From the NCBI GenBank assembly GCA_014896255.1, contig JADBKT010000017.1:1-64000 (forward strand): a stretch of DNA of 64,000 nucleotides, given 5' to 3'. The position numbers were made by a program, and so were the translations under genes. Of the stretch, positions 26,877-36,589 are shown one piece after another (the first letter of the stretch is position 1; the number at the start of each line of letters is the position of its first letter). This DNA comes from Hydrogenibacillus sp. (GTDB lineage Bacteria > Bacillota > Bacilli > Thermicanales > DSM-22653). The notes beneath the pieces were generated by a model. It did not search any database and was not told the origin of the DNA. It saw only the letters and a list, made by a program, of their open reading frames with translations.

Positions 26877-26947
26877 AATTTCTGCCATTGTTTGTTACAA
26901 TGGCGGTACATGATACCGCCCAAAAGCGTCCAGAAAGGAGCATCCGC

Positions 26948-27598
26948 ATGCACCCTCCCCAAACGTTGTCTTCCCGGCAGAAGGCGATCCTGCGGTACAT
27001 CGCCGAGGCGGTCCGGCATAAAGGGTACCCGCCGTCGGTTCGGGAGATCGGGCAGGCGGTCGGTTTGTCGTCGACGTCTTCGGTCCACTTTGAACTCACG
27101 CGGCTCGTCCGGGAAGGGTATCTGTTGCGCGATCCGGACAAACCGAGGGCGCTTCGTTTGAGCGCCGAAGGGCGAAAAGTCGTCGCCCCGATCACGCCGC
27201 CGGAAGAGGAAGAAGCGGCGGTCTTCGTGCCGCTCGTGGGTAAGGTGACGGCGGGTGTACCGATCACCGCCGTGGAAAACATTGAAACGTACCTCCCGCT
27301 CCCGAGATCGCGCGTCAAGGGCGAAGTCTTTCTGCTCCGCGTCGAGGGCGACAGCATGATCCGCGCCGGCATCTTGGACGGCGACCTCGTCGTCGTGAAT
27401 AAAACGCCGGAAGCCGAGCAGGGCGACATCGTCGTGGCGCTGACGCCGGACGACGAGGCCACGGTTAAGCGCCTGTACCGCGATCCGGCGCGGGACGTCA
27501 TCCGCCTCGTGGCGGAAAATCCGAATTACCCGCCGCTTGAGTTGAAAGACGTTCAAGTGCTCGGTAAAGTGATCGGCGTCATCCGCTGGTATCCGTAA
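26948..27598 (+). CDS. lexA: LexA repressor
   Basis: TLSSRQKAILRYIAEAVRHKGYPPSVREIGQAVGLSSTSSVHFEL; TAG cleavage site; GDSMI catalytic region. Confidence 0.95.
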   Translation: MHPPQTLSSRQKAILRYIAEAVRHKGYPPSVREIGQAVGLSSTSSVHFELTRLVREGYLLRDPDKPRALRLSAEGRKVVAPITPPEEEEAAVFVPLVGKVTAGVPITAVENIETYLPLPRSRVKGEVFLLRVEGDSMIRAGILDGDLVVVNKTPEAEQGDIVVALTPDDEATVKRLYRDPARDVIRLVAENPNYPPLELKDVQVLGKVIGVIRWYP

Positions 27599-28874
27599 TC
27601 GACAACAAACCTTGACGAACGAGTTCGGAAAAGGCGCGGACGAGGGCGTATTTGACGTGCGCCCGCATGAGTCCGCCCTGAACATAGCCGCGATACGGCG
27701 GGCGCAGCGGAGCGTCGGCGGAAAACTCAATGGAGGAACCTTGGATGAACGTTCCCGCGGCCATGACGATCGGGTCTTGGTACCCCGGCATCTCGCCCGG
27801 CGTCGGGACGGCAAACGCATCGACCGGTGAAGCGGCCTGCACGGCGCGCATAAAGGTGAGCAACACGTCGGGACGGCCGAATTCGACCGCTTGGATGAGA
27901 TCCGTCCGCGGCCCGTGCGGCGGCGGATCTACGCGAAAACCGAACGAGGCAAAGAGCGCCGCCGTGAGATGAGCGCCTTTGAGCGCTTCGGCGACGATAT
28001 GCGGTGCCAGGAAGAAGCCGAGATAATAATCGAGCCACCCGCCCGGTACCGCCCCGCCCTCGAGTCCGATGCCCGGCGCGCCGAGACGATAGGCGATCTT
28101 GGCGACGGCGTCCCGTGAGCCGACGATGTAGCCGCCCGATTTGGCGATGCCGCCGCCGGGGTTTTTGATCAAGGAGCCGGCGATGACGTCGACGCCGACG
28201 TGCGGCGGTTCGATCGTCTCGACGAATTCGCCGTAACAATTGTCGACGAAGGTACAGACGTCGGCTTTTTTGGTTTTCACGGCGCGAACGGCCTCACCGA
28301 TCTCCGCCACGAACAGCGAACGGCGGTCCTGGTACCCGCGCGAGCGCTGAAACGCGACGAGGGCCGTCCGATCATCCATGGCCCGGAGGACTGCCGGAAT
28401 GTCGATCGACCCGTCACCGGCGAGGGGCACGATGCGGACGTCGACGCCGTAATCCGGAAGGTTTCCCTGCCCCCGCCCCGACGGGCCGATGACCGGATGC
28501 AGCGTGTCGTACGGGACGCCGGTGGCGAAGACGATGTTGTCCCCGGGGCGGGATAAGGCGAACAAAACCGAGGCGATGGCGTGCGTCCCGGAGAGAATGT
28601 GCGGACGGACGATCGCCGCCTCTCCGCCGAAGACGTCGGCGAAGATCGCTTCCAACGTTTCGCGGCCGGCATCTCCGTAACCGTAACCGGTCGAGCCGAT
28701 GAAATGCGCTGGGCTCAGCCGGCGGCGGCGGAAGGCTTCCAAAATACGGACGAGGTTGCGTTCCAAAACGCGGTCGACGGCGGCGTACGTCGCTCCAAGC
28801 TGCGCTTCGACCGCCTCCACCCGCGCTTCGACGCGGTCATCGACGAACAACGGTTGGTCCGGCGATTCGTTCAT
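27579..28874 (-). CDS. ynbB: YnbB family protein (methionine gamma-lyase-like, aluminium resistance protein)
   Basis: 431 aa; FIGSTGYGYGDAGRETLEAIFADVFGGEAAIVRPHILSGTHAIASVLFALSRPGD. Confidence 0.88.
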   Translation of the reverse strand: MNESPDQPLFVDDRVEARVEAVEAQLGATYAAVDRVLERNLVRILEAFRRRRLSPAHFIGSTGYGYGDAGRETLEAIFADVFGGEAAIVRPHILSGTHAIASVLFALSRPGDNIVFATGVPYDTLHPVIGPSGRGQGNLPDYGVDVRIVPLAGDGSIDIPAVLRAMDDRTALVAFQRSRGYQDRRSLFVAEIGEAVRAVKTKKADVCTFVDNCYGEFVETIEPPHVGVDVIAGSLIKNPGGGIAKSGGYIVGSRDAVAKIAYRLGAPGIGLEGGAVPGGWLDYYLGFFLAPHIVAEALKGAHLTAALFASFGFRVDPPPHGPRTDLIQAVEFGRPDVLLTFMRAVQAASPVDAFAVPTPGEMPGYQDPIVMAAGTFIQGSSIEFSADAPLRPPYRGYVQGGLMRAHVKYALVRAFSELVRQGLLSITDTSG

Positions 28875-28904
28875 GTGAGCACTCCTAGAGAATGGGGATT
28901 CCCG

Positions 28905-29849
28905 TCAAAGTCCTTCCGCGTCCCGGTCGGGAGCGAAATCGTCGGACACCAGGACCATGAGCGCGTCCCGCGTAAAATTCACCGTCCGGACGGTGCGCAC
29001 CGCATGACGCCGGATGGCCCGCTCGACGGCGTTGCGCACGAAACGCGCGTTGCTGAACGGCACGTCACGGCGGAGCATGGCCCGCTCGATCTGCTCCTCC
29101 AGGCGCCGACGGGCACCGAGATCCATTCGGTATTCGCGGGCCTCACACATCGAATCGGCGATGAGGAGCAGTTCGTCGATCCGGTAATCCGGAAAAGGGA
29201 GTTGAATCGGAAACCGCGACGGCAATCCCGGATTGGACTGTAGAAAGACGGTCATCTCCCGGTCGTAGCCGGCCAGAATGACGATAAGATCGTCGCGATA
29301 ATCCTCCATCCCCTTGACGAGCGTGTCGATCGCCTCTCGGCCGAAATCTTTTTCCCCACCGCGCATGAGCGCGTAAGCCTCGTCGATGAACAGCACACCG
29401 CCCAGCGCCCGGCGGATCACTTCACGCGTTTTCTGCGCCGTATGCCCGATGTACTCGCCGACGAGATCGGCGCGTTCGACTTCCACCAGGTGCCCTTTGG
29501 TCAGCACCCCGAATTCGCGCAGGATGCGGCCGATGAGCCGGGCCACGGTCGTCTTCCCGGTCCCCGGATTGCCGCGAAAGATCATGTGATACGACTGGCG
29601 TTCGGTTTTAAGCCCGATCGCACGACGCTTCTGATTGACGAGGAGATAGGCGAAAAGCTCAAAGACGAGCTGTTTGACGTGACTCAGGCCGATCAGGCGC
29701 TCCAGCGCCGAGAGCGCCTCGATGAGCGCCGTCCGGTTCGCCGAAGGAAGATCCGCCTCTTCCAACCAGCGGCGCATGTCATCGAGGAGCAAAGACGTTT
29801 CTCGCCTGCGGGGATGATCGAGGACGACCGACATCTGGTAGCGCGACAT
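28905..29849 (-). CDS. spoVK: Stage V sporulation protein K, AAA ATPase
   Basis: [53 protein letters not shown]. Confidence 0.88.
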   Translation of the reverse strand: MSRYQMSVVLDHPRRRETSLLLDDMRRWLEEADLPSANRTALIEALSALERLIGLSHVKQLVFELFAYLLVNQKRRAIGLKTERQSYHMIFRGNPGTGKTTVARLIGRILREFGVLTKGHLVEVERADLVGEYIGHTAQKTREVIRRALGGVLFIDEAYALMRGGEKDFGREAIDTLVKGMEDYRDDLIVILAGYDREMTVFLQSNPGLPSRFPIQLPFPDYRIDELLLIADSMCEAREYRMDLGARRRLEEQIERAMLRRDVPFSNARFVRNAVERAIRRHAVRTVRTVNFTRDALMVLVSDDFAPDRDAEGL

Positions 29850-29942
29850 GCTCTCCCCTCCTTTGTGGGCATACATACCGTATGCGCCGCGCCCAGATGT
29901 GGTCACTCGCCCATGGTGCCGGTTACTGTTCTCGAAGCGCCG

Positions 29943-31112
29943 TCAAAGGGCGTTTCGGACGATGGTCCGAACGTCGTCCGCCGTAAGCGTTTTGAACTGA
30001 CCAAACGGCCCACGGCGGGCCATGGCCTTCTCGACGATCGCTTCCACGTGCGCCTCCCCGATGCCGAAGTCCGAAAGGCGAGACGGCGCGCCGAGTCCGC
30101 GCCAGAAATCGGCGAGCCAGTCGATCGCTTCAAGCGCCAATTCCTCGTCATCTTTTCCCGACGGATCGAGGCCGAAGACGCGCGTCGCGAGGTTGACCCA
30201 CCGCTTTGGCCGAACATGATGGACATGACGCATCCAGTGCGGGAACAATATGGCAAGCCCTGCGGCATGGGGGATGTCGAACAGCGCCGAGACGGCGTGT
30301 TCGATGTTGTGCGTCGCCCAATCGCCGATCACGCCCATCGACAGCGTGCCGTTTAGGGCTACCGTCCCGGCGAAGAGGATCGTCTCCCGCAATTTAAGAT
30401 CCTCCAAGTTGGCGACGAGCTTCGGCGCCGTCTCGATGATCGCCGCCAGCACGCCTTCCGCTTGCCGGTCGGTGACCGGCGTGTTGTCCACCGTGTGGAA
30501 ATATTGCTCAAAGATATGCGACATCATGTCCACAATACCGTACACGGTATGATCTTTCGGTACCGTCCGCGTATAGTACGGATCGAGAAACGATGCTCTC
30601 GGATAGGCCCATTCCGACGACCAGCCGTACTTTTCCGCCGTCGCTTCGTTGGTGAGAACGGAGTTTTTGTTCATCTCCGAACCGGTCGCGGCGAGCGTGA
30701 GCACCGTGTACAGCGGCAGGGCGGATGCGGGTTCGGCGCGGCCCATGACGATGTCCCAAATGTCGGCTTCCGACTTCGCGCCGACGGCGATTCCTTTCGC
30801 CGCGTCGATCGCGCTTCCGCCGCCGACGGCGAGGACGGCGTCGACTTCCCGGGCGCGCGCTTCCTGAATCGCCCGGCGCACGGTGCCCACCCGCGGATTG
30901 GGCTCGATTCCCGGAAATTCGACCATCTCGATCTCGGCTTGTCGCAGCGCCTGGACGACGTCGTCGTAAGCACCGCTTCGCTTGATGCTCCCGCCTCCAT
31001 AGACCATGAGCACGCGGCGGGTGCCGTTCATGGCTTCCGGCAGGTGTTCGACGACGCCGCGGCCGAAATACAGTCGCGTCGGATTGTAATAACGAAAATT
31101 TTGCATGATCAT
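29943..31112 (-). CDS. Iron-containing alcohol dehydrogenase
   Basis: 389 aa; NFRYYNPTRLYFGRGVVEHLPE, AVGGGSAIDAAKGIA, HNIEHAVSALFDIPHAAGLAILFPHWM. Confidence 0.92.
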   Translation of the reverse strand: MIMQNFRYYNPTRLYFGRGVVEHLPEAMNGTRRVLMVYGGGSIKRSGAYDDVVQALRQAEIEMVEFPGIEPNPRVGTVRRAIQEARAREVDAVLAVGGGSAIDAAKGIAVGAKSEADIWDIVMGRAEPASALPLYTVLTLAATGSEMNKNSVLTNEATAEKYGWSSEWAYPRASFLDPYYTRTVPKDHTVYGIVDMMSHIFEQYFHTVDNTPVTDRQAEGVLAAIIETAPKLVANLEDLKLRETILFAGTVALNGTLSMGVIGDWATHNIEHAVSALFDIPHAAGLAILFPHWMRHVHHVRPKRWVNLATRVFGLDPSGKDDEELALEAIDWLADFWRGLGAPSRLSDFGIGEAHVEAIVEKAMARRGPFGQFKTLTADDVRTIVRNAL

Positions 31113-31130
31113 TCCTCCTCCATCATGTTT

Positions 31131-32222
31131 CTAACGATCATCCGGCCAGCGGATCCAACGCGCAAAATATCCTTGTTCGATGAGCGCCTTGATCAAAATG
31201 ACCACCACCGGCGCGACGAAAATGCCGATCGCGCCGAACAGCGACATCGACACGATGACCGCCGAGAGCATGATGAACGGCGAGACCTCCAGCGCGGTGC
31301 CCGTGAGCCGCGGTTCGATGATCTGCCGGACGATCACCACGATCAGGTAGAGCACGGTAACCCAAAGTGCCAGGCGCAAATCCCCGACGATGACGAGGTA
31401 TGTGATCCAGGGCAAAAACAGCGATGAAATGCCGAGAATCGGAACGAAGTCGGCGATGCCCGACAAGAGGGCCACGGTAAACGCGTTCGGAAGGCGCAGG
31501 ATGAGCATGCCGGTGAAGATGATGAGCGCCGTGATGGAGATGATCTTCAGCTGCGCCTTGATGTAGCGCCCGAGCCCGGAAAGCACGTTCCGGTGCAAGA
31601 ACGCCACGCCGCGGCGGATCGTCCCCGGCGCATGTTTCTCGAAGGCGCGACGAATGGATTCATATTCCAGACTGAAGAAAAAGGCGATGATGATCGCCAG
31701 GCCCCAGTTGACGAGCCAGTTCGTGACGGTGATCGGCACGCCCTTGACCGCGTTGAACAGCTGCAGAAGCCCGTCCTTGAGCCACGCGGTGACCATGCTG
31801 ATCGCCTGCGTCATGTACTTTTGCACTTCTTGTATGTATTCCGGAGGTATCTTGTCGATGTGCGTCTGCCATCCGTCGGCGTGTCGTTCGAATTGATACT
31901 GTAAATATCGCATATAGTTCGGGATGTTTTGCGCGATCGCGTTTAACTCGTTGAACAAGATGACCGCGCCAAGGACGAAAAGCCCGACGAGCACCAATAA
32001 AAACGTGAGCATGACGATCGTCGTCGCCAGCGTCCGGTGAACGCGCCGGCGCGTCAGAGATTGGACCATCGGATGAATGAGGGCGTAGATGAACAGGCCG
32101 TAAAAAATCGGCTTGGCAATGCGAAACAGGGCGCTGATGAGAAACATCGCCAGATAGACGGTGAGCACGATCACCGCAATATCCAAAATCGTCCGCGCGT
32201 ACTTGCGGTAATACTCGAGCAT
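31131..32222 (-). CDS. AI-2E family transporter (YtvI/YrrI-like membrane protein)
   Basis: 363 aa polytopic; ALLSGIADFVPILG and IEPRLTGTALEVSPFIMLSAVI. Confidence 0.85.
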   Translation of the reverse strand: MLEYYRKYARTILDIAVIVLTVYLAMFLISALFRIAKPIFYGLFIYALIHPMVQSLTRRRVHRTLATTIVMLTFLLVLVGLFVLGAVILFNELNAIAQNIPNYMRYLQYQFERHADGWQTHIDKIPPEYIQEVQKYMTQAISMVTAWLKDGLLQLFNAVKGVPITVTNWLVNWGLAIIIAFFFSLEYESIRRAFEKHAPGTIRRGVAFLHRNVLSGLGRYIKAQLKIISITALIIFTGMLILRLPNAFTVALLSGIADFVPILGISSLFLPWITYLVIVGDLRLALWVTVLYLIVVIVRQIIEPRLTGTALEVSPFIMLSAVIVSMSLFGAIGIFVAPVVVILIKALIEQGYFARWIRWPDDR

Positions 32223-32288
32223 GCCGCTTCACCTGCCACCCATAAGCATACCACGGAGAAGCCCGACTGGAAAGCGTCGGCGCGTAAA

Positions 32289-32320
32289 AAAAGCCCAGCG
32301 GGCATCCGCCCGCTCGGCTC
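32289..32320 (-). terminator. Intrinsic terminator downstream of the YtxH-like gene
   Basis: minus strand GCCGAGCGGGCGGATGCCCGCTGGGCTTTTTTT. Confidence 0.75.
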
Positions 32321-32355
32321 GGTCCGCCGTTCCTTGAAAACGCCGCACTGATTTT

Positions 32356-32628
32356 CTACAGCTTGGGCACGTCCTGCCCCTCTTTTTCCGCCGTCCGTTC
32401 GCGTTTTGAAGATGTTTTGGACGTGGCGTTCGGTGTCGCGCGGTATACAAATTCTTCCGCCATCTCCGCCAAATCGCCCGCACCGCTTTCGAGCGCCCGT
32501 CCGGCTTGTTGCAGCATGCGCTGTCCCTGGCGGAACATCTGGCCGTTCCCGAGTTGTTGGTAAAACGCGCCGGCGATGAGTCCCAGACCGGCGCCGAGGA
32601 GGAACGACCCCCATCCATTTTGCGCCAT
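32356..32628 (-). CDS. YtxH-like small membrane-associated protein
   Basis: 90 aa; MAQNGWGSFLLGAGLGLIAGAFYQQL. Confidence 0.5.
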   Translation of the reverse strand: MAQNGWGSFLLGAGLGLIAGAFYQQLGNGQMFRQGQRMLQQAGRALESGAGDLAEMAEEFVYRATPNATSKTSSKRERTAEKEGQDVPKL

Positions 32629-32745
32629 GTTCTCTCCCCCCTTCCCCGGCGTAGACGTAGTGTGCGCCGACCGTTCCGACCGTATGTAGATGCGCGCGGT
32701 GACAAATTGTATAATCAACGTAAAGTCCTTGAGGAGGTTCAGATC

Positions 32746-33618
32746 ATGTCGCGCGCTCCTTTCCTGCGCCTGATGGCCCCGTTGATGTCGATCGTCATCG
32801 TCTCGTCGGCCTGTACGCTTTGGCCATCGGGCCAAGGGATGGCGGAACCGACGCGTGATCGCACGCCGCAGGCGAGCGATGCCGCGTCGTCCCTGAACCC
32901 CTCGCCGGAAGGGACGCCGGCGGGCGATACGCGCGAGGAACGCGTCGTTTCGACCCGGCCGCATGAGGCGACGGACGTCGAGGCGGCATACGTCGTCGAC
33001 CCCCAGAACTATACGCTCAAGCCGAAGGACCCCGACGGCGACACCCACGTCGTTCTGATCACCGTCGACGATGCGCCAAGGGGCGACAGTACGGAAAAAC
33101 TGCTCGATCTCTTCGACCGTTACCACGTTCGGGCAATCTGGTTTTTAAACGGCATTTACGCCGTAAAGCACCCGGAATTGGTCAAGAAGATCGTCGAACA
33201 CGGACACCTCCTCGGCAATCACACCTGGTCGCACCCCAAATTGCGCACGCTCGACGACGCGACGACCGTCAAAGAAATCGTCGGTCTGAACGACTGGATC
33301 GAGCGGACGGTCGGCGTCCGTCCGGCTTTTTTCCGGCCGCCGTACGGCATGATGAGCGATACGGCGAAAGCCGTCGTCGCACAGGAACAGATGCAGATGA
33401 TGAACTGGTCGGTCGGCTCCCGCGATTGGGAACTGAAGGACGTCAGCGCCATCTCCCGCGAAGTGCTCGATCACGCCGGTCCCGGCGCCAACATCTTGTT
33501 TCATGATAAACCGGTCACCGCAGAAGCCATGGAGACGATCCTAAAGACGCTTTCGGAGCGCGGTTATCGCTTTCCGGCGCCGGAGGCGCCGAACGCGAAG
33601 GTTGCGGCCGGCCCCTGA
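32746..33618 (+). CDS. Polysaccharide deacetylase family lipoprotein
   Basis: lipobox IVSSAC; LITVDDAPRGDSTEKLLDLFDRY, GHLLGNHTWSHPKL, FFRPPYGMMSD. Confidence 0.87.
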   Translation: MSRAPFLRLMAPLMSIVIVSSACTLWPSGQGMAEPTRDRTPQASDAASSLNPSPEGTPAGDTREERVVSTRPHEATDVEAAYVVDPQNYTLKPKDPDGDTHVVLITVDDAPRGDSTEKLLDLFDRYHVRAIWFLNGIYAVKHPELVKKIVEHGHLLGNHTWSHPKLRTLDDATTVKEIVGLNDWIERTVGVRPAFFRPPYGMMSDTAKAVVAQEQMQMMNWSVGSRDWELKDVSAISREVLDHAGPGANILFHDKPVTAEAMETILKTLSERGYRFPAPEAPNAKVAAGP

Positions 33619-34062
33619 CCAAAAGCGGCGTCGAAAGGCGAATGCCGCACCGACGGCGGCCAAGGTCCACAATCCCGGCGCGAGGTAAGGGTGAAACATC
33701 CGCCAACAGGCGAACGCCGTATACAGCGCGCCCACGAAGACAAGCAGTCCACGGCCCGTCGGGCCGGCATCCCGGCCGATGAGCGCCGGAACGCTCCAAC
33801 GCAACCCGTCACCCACAGCAAAACCGAGAAAAGCAAGACCGAAGAGGACGAGCGGCGGAGCCCACGGCCGATACAGCGTCCAGCTGACCCAATCGCCGAG
33901 CTCCCCGTTCAATGCAAAATATGGGAAACGGCTCAGTTCCCCCTGCATCCAAGGCAGAACGACGACGAATCCGACGCCCAAACGGAAAAGCGGCCCAAGC
34001 GGTGCGGTGCGCTTGTCGGCGTTTGGCATTGGCGATACGCCCCCTTCGGGATACGTATGCAA
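33541..34062 (-). CDS. Hypothetical membrane protein
   Basis: 173 aa with several hydrophobic segments; C-terminus overlaps the convergent deacetylase gene. Confidence 0.5.
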   Translation of the reverse strand: MHTYPEGGVSPMPNADKRTAPLGPLFRLGVGFVVVLPWMQGELSRFPYFALNGELGDWVSWTLYRPWAPPLVLFGLAFLGFAVGDGLRWSVPALIGRDAGPTGRGLLVFVGALYTAFACWRMFHPYLAPGLWTLAAVGAAFAFRRRFWSGAGRNLRVRRLRRRKAITALRKRL

Positions 34063-34110
34063 CGACGCCGACCGTTATCCGTGGCGGGCGCGCCGCATCG
34101 AGGCGGCATT

Positions 34111-34833
34111 TTATGGGCGGGGCGGCAAAATGAGCGTCTGGCCGACGTAGATGGTATTGTCCTGGAGTCCGTTGGCCTGACGGATGAGCTCGATGGCCGC
34201 CTTTTGTCCGTATGTCCGCATGGCGATGCGATAGAGCGTATCTCCGGGCTTTACGGTATAACGCCGGGACTCGGGATGACCCGCCTCGCCTTCCGCCGGT
34301 GTGACGGACGCATCTTTTGCCGATTCACCGGTGGCGGGGTCTCGGTTCGAGCTCGGGTCGGCGGGCGCGCGCGCAAAGGCGGCCTGCGGAACGTCCCGAC
34401 GGACGTCCGCGGCGCCGGCCGCATTCCGTGCTTCATGCTTGTCTCCGATGGCAGCGGCATCCCAGATCGATGAACCTGCCAATTCCCAAAAGAGAATCCC
34501 GATGACCAAAACCAAAAAGGCGATGCTCACGACCAGGGCAAATGTCGGCCGGTCCAGCCACAGCAGCCGTTTCGTCCGTTCGGATCGGTCCGTCGGCAGG
34601 CGTTTTTCGGCTTGTCTCGGCCGAAGCCGCAGTTGTATCAGCCGTTTGAGCCGCTCCGACCGTTTCGGGCGCTCGGGGCGCCGCCGGAGCGGCAGCGGCC
34701 GCGTTTCACTCACCGCGTCGATGAAAGCGTCGGTTCCCGGTTCGCCGGACGGTCTAAGCTCGCCGGTCTTCGGGCCGCCGGTTTTGGACTGCGATTCGGC
34801 GGAACGCCAAGCGCGCCAATCCGTCATCGACAC
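34111..34833 (-). CDS. LysM domain protein with single TM segment
   Basis: C-terminal YTVKPGDTLYRIAMRTYGQKAAIELIRQANGLQDNTIYVGQTLILPPRP; TM LVVSIAFLVLVIGILFWEL. Confidence 0.85.
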   Translation of the reverse strand: MSMTDWRAWRSAESQSKTGGPKTGELRPSGEPGTDAFIDAVSETRPLPLRRRPERPKRSERLKRLIQLRLRPRQAEKRLPTDRSERTKRLLWLDRPTFALVVSIAFLVLVIGILFWELAGSSIWDAAAIGDKHEARNAAGAADVRRDVPQAAFARAPADPSSNRDPATGESAKDASVTPAEGEAGHPESRRYTVKPGDTLYRIAMRTYGQKAAIELIRQANGLQDNTIYVGQTLILPPRP

Positions 34834-34895
34834 TCCCCCAGCCTCTTCATTTTTTTTGCATTTGCCATCTGTCGTTCATCATACCACATCCTGCC

Positions 34896-35717
34896 TCAAA
34901 AACGCCAAAAATACGCCGCTCCGGCGGCGATCAAGGCCGAAAAGAGACCGGACATGGCGTTGACGGCGTCGTTCGTCATCCAACGCCGCCCTCCGGCGTA
35001 AACCGTCGGAAGGCCGCAATGTTCAAGCGCCTCAACGATCTTCCCGCAACGCCGGCATCGGCGCCGGTGTTGCCAAAAGGCGCCAAAGACGCTGTCTAAC
35101 ATCATGCCCAAAAAGCCTGCACTCCCCACCAGCCCCGCGGCCCACAGCGCGCTTGCCCGCATCCCCTGGGAACAGATGATTTGGACGGCGGCCAATGTGC
35201 CGATCAAAAGAGCGCCCAGCGCGCCGGCGACCGTTCCGGACGGCGTCATGCCGCCGGAAGTTCCTGGCTCGACCGGACCGAAAAGCCCCAACAGACGCGG
35301 CCGTTCACGACGGAAGACCCCGACTTCCGTCGCCCACGTGTCCGCCGTCGCCGCGGCGAGACGCGCCATATAGCCGATGTACAGCGCTTCACTCGCCCCC
35401 GGCCAAGCGCGTGCGGCCCACAGCCAAAGCGGCGCCTCGCCTCCATTGGCCAGTACCTGCAGCGCATCGCGCCTGCCGCCTTTGGCAAAGTCGCGCTCGA
35501 CGGACTTCGGCTTCGGCAGCTTGGACAGAGCGGATGACGAGACGAAAAAGAACAACAGCGGCGCATACCAAAAAACCGTTCCGAAAGCAAAAAGCGCCGA
35601 GCCGGACACAAATGCCGCCCACGCACCGCTTGTCGACAAGCTTTGCCGCCGGTGGGCGACTTTGGCCACCGTCCCGGCCAGCACCACCGCCAGCGCTAAA
35701 CGCCCGAAATCGACCAT
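34896..35717 (-). CDS. DUF92 domain membrane protein
   Basis: ATADTWATEVG, GTSGGMTPSGTVAGALGALLIG, GFLGMMLDSVFGAFWQ. Confidence 0.85.
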   Translation of the reverse strand: MVDFGRLALAVVLAGTVAKVAHRRQSLSTSGAWAAFVSGSALFAFGTVFWYAPLLFFFVSSSALSKLPKPKSVERDFAKGGRRDALQVLANGGEAPLWLWAARAWPGASEALYIGYMARLAAATADTWATEVGVFRRERPRLLGLFGPVEPGTSGGMTPSGTVAGALGALLIGTLAAVQIICSQGMRASALWAAGLVGSAGFLGMMLDSVFGAFWQHRRRCRRCGKIVEALEHCGLPTVYAGGRRWMTNDAVNAMSGLFSALIAAGAAYFWRF

Positions 35718-35786
35718 CTTTTTACGCCCCGTCATTGTTTGATATAATAAACGCGTCATTCAGAAGACAAGGAGGCCCGCTGAGCG

Positions 35787-36290
35787 ATGAAAGATGCGCG
35801 CATCGTCGACGCGTTGATCGAGATCCCTGCCGGAAGTGCCAACAAATATGAATTCGACAAAGCAAAAGGCCGTTTCGTCCTCGACCGCGTCCTGTACTCG
35901 CCGATGTTCTACCCGGCGGATTACGGCTATATCGAAGGGACGCTGGCTTTGGACGGCGATCCGCTGGATATTCTCGTCCTCACCACTTACCCGACGTTTC
36001 CGGGCTGCATCATCCCCTCCCGCGTGATCGGAGCGCTGATCATGAGCGACGACAAAGGCGAGGATGAAAAGCTGCTCGGCGTCCCCGACGGCGACCCGCG
36101 CTTCGGGAACGTCCGCTCCATCGACGACCTTCCGCCGCACCGGCTCCGAGAGATCGCCCACTTTTTCCAAGTCTATAAAGATCTCGAAAACAAGAAAACG
36201 GACATCAAGGGATGGGTGGGACCCGAACGCGCCGCCGAGCTGCTTGACGAGTGCACGGCGCGCTACCGAACACAAACGGCCAATGCATGA
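35787..36290 (+). CDS. ppa: Inorganic diphosphatase
   Basis: IEIPAGSANKYEFDKAKGRFVLDRVLYSPMFYPADYGYIEGTLALDGDPLDILVL. Confidence 0.96.
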   Translation: MKDARIVDALIEIPAGSANKYEFDKAKGRFVLDRVLYSPMFYPADYGYIEGTLALDGDPLDILVLTTYPTFPGCIIPSRVIGALIMSDDKGEDEKLLGVPDGDPRFGNVRSIDDLPPHRLREIAHFFQVYKDLENKKTDIKGWVGPERAAELLDECTARYRTQTANA

Positions 36291-36301
36291 AAACGCCTGA
36301 A

Positions 36302-36334
36302 AAAAGCGGTGCCGACCTCGGCACCGCTTTTCGC
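36302..36334. terminator. Terminator between the convergent ppa and yqzM-like genes
   Basis: AAAAAAGCGGTGCCGACCTCGGCACCGCTTTT. Confidence 0.75.
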
Positions 36335-36354
36335 CGTTCTTTGCGAGCGACACT

Positions 36355-36495
36355 TCAGCGAAGGATGATTTCGAGAATCATCGCCACCACGCCCAGACCG
36401 AAGAAAAAGCCGAACGCCACCAAAAAACCGACGATCGCGTCATACAGGTCGTTTTCTTCGCGGACCTTGAGCGCTTTTTGCGCATCGCGCGCCAT
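36355..36495 (-). CDS. YqzM family small protein
   Basis: MARDAQKALKVREENDLYDAIVGFLVAFGFFFGLGVVAMILEIILR (46 aa), below the ORF-track length cutoff; YqzM-like DAxxGFxxxFGFF pattern. Confidence 0.65.
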   Translation of the reverse strand: MARDAQKALKVREENDLYDAIVGFLVAFGFFFGLGVVAMILEIILR

Positions 36496-36589
36496 TCGTC
36501 TTTCACCTCATCCGTGACATGATCGACGCCTGGGCTTATTATACCAAATCGGTGCCCGTCAATCCAATTGTGCGGTACCTTTTAAGCCG

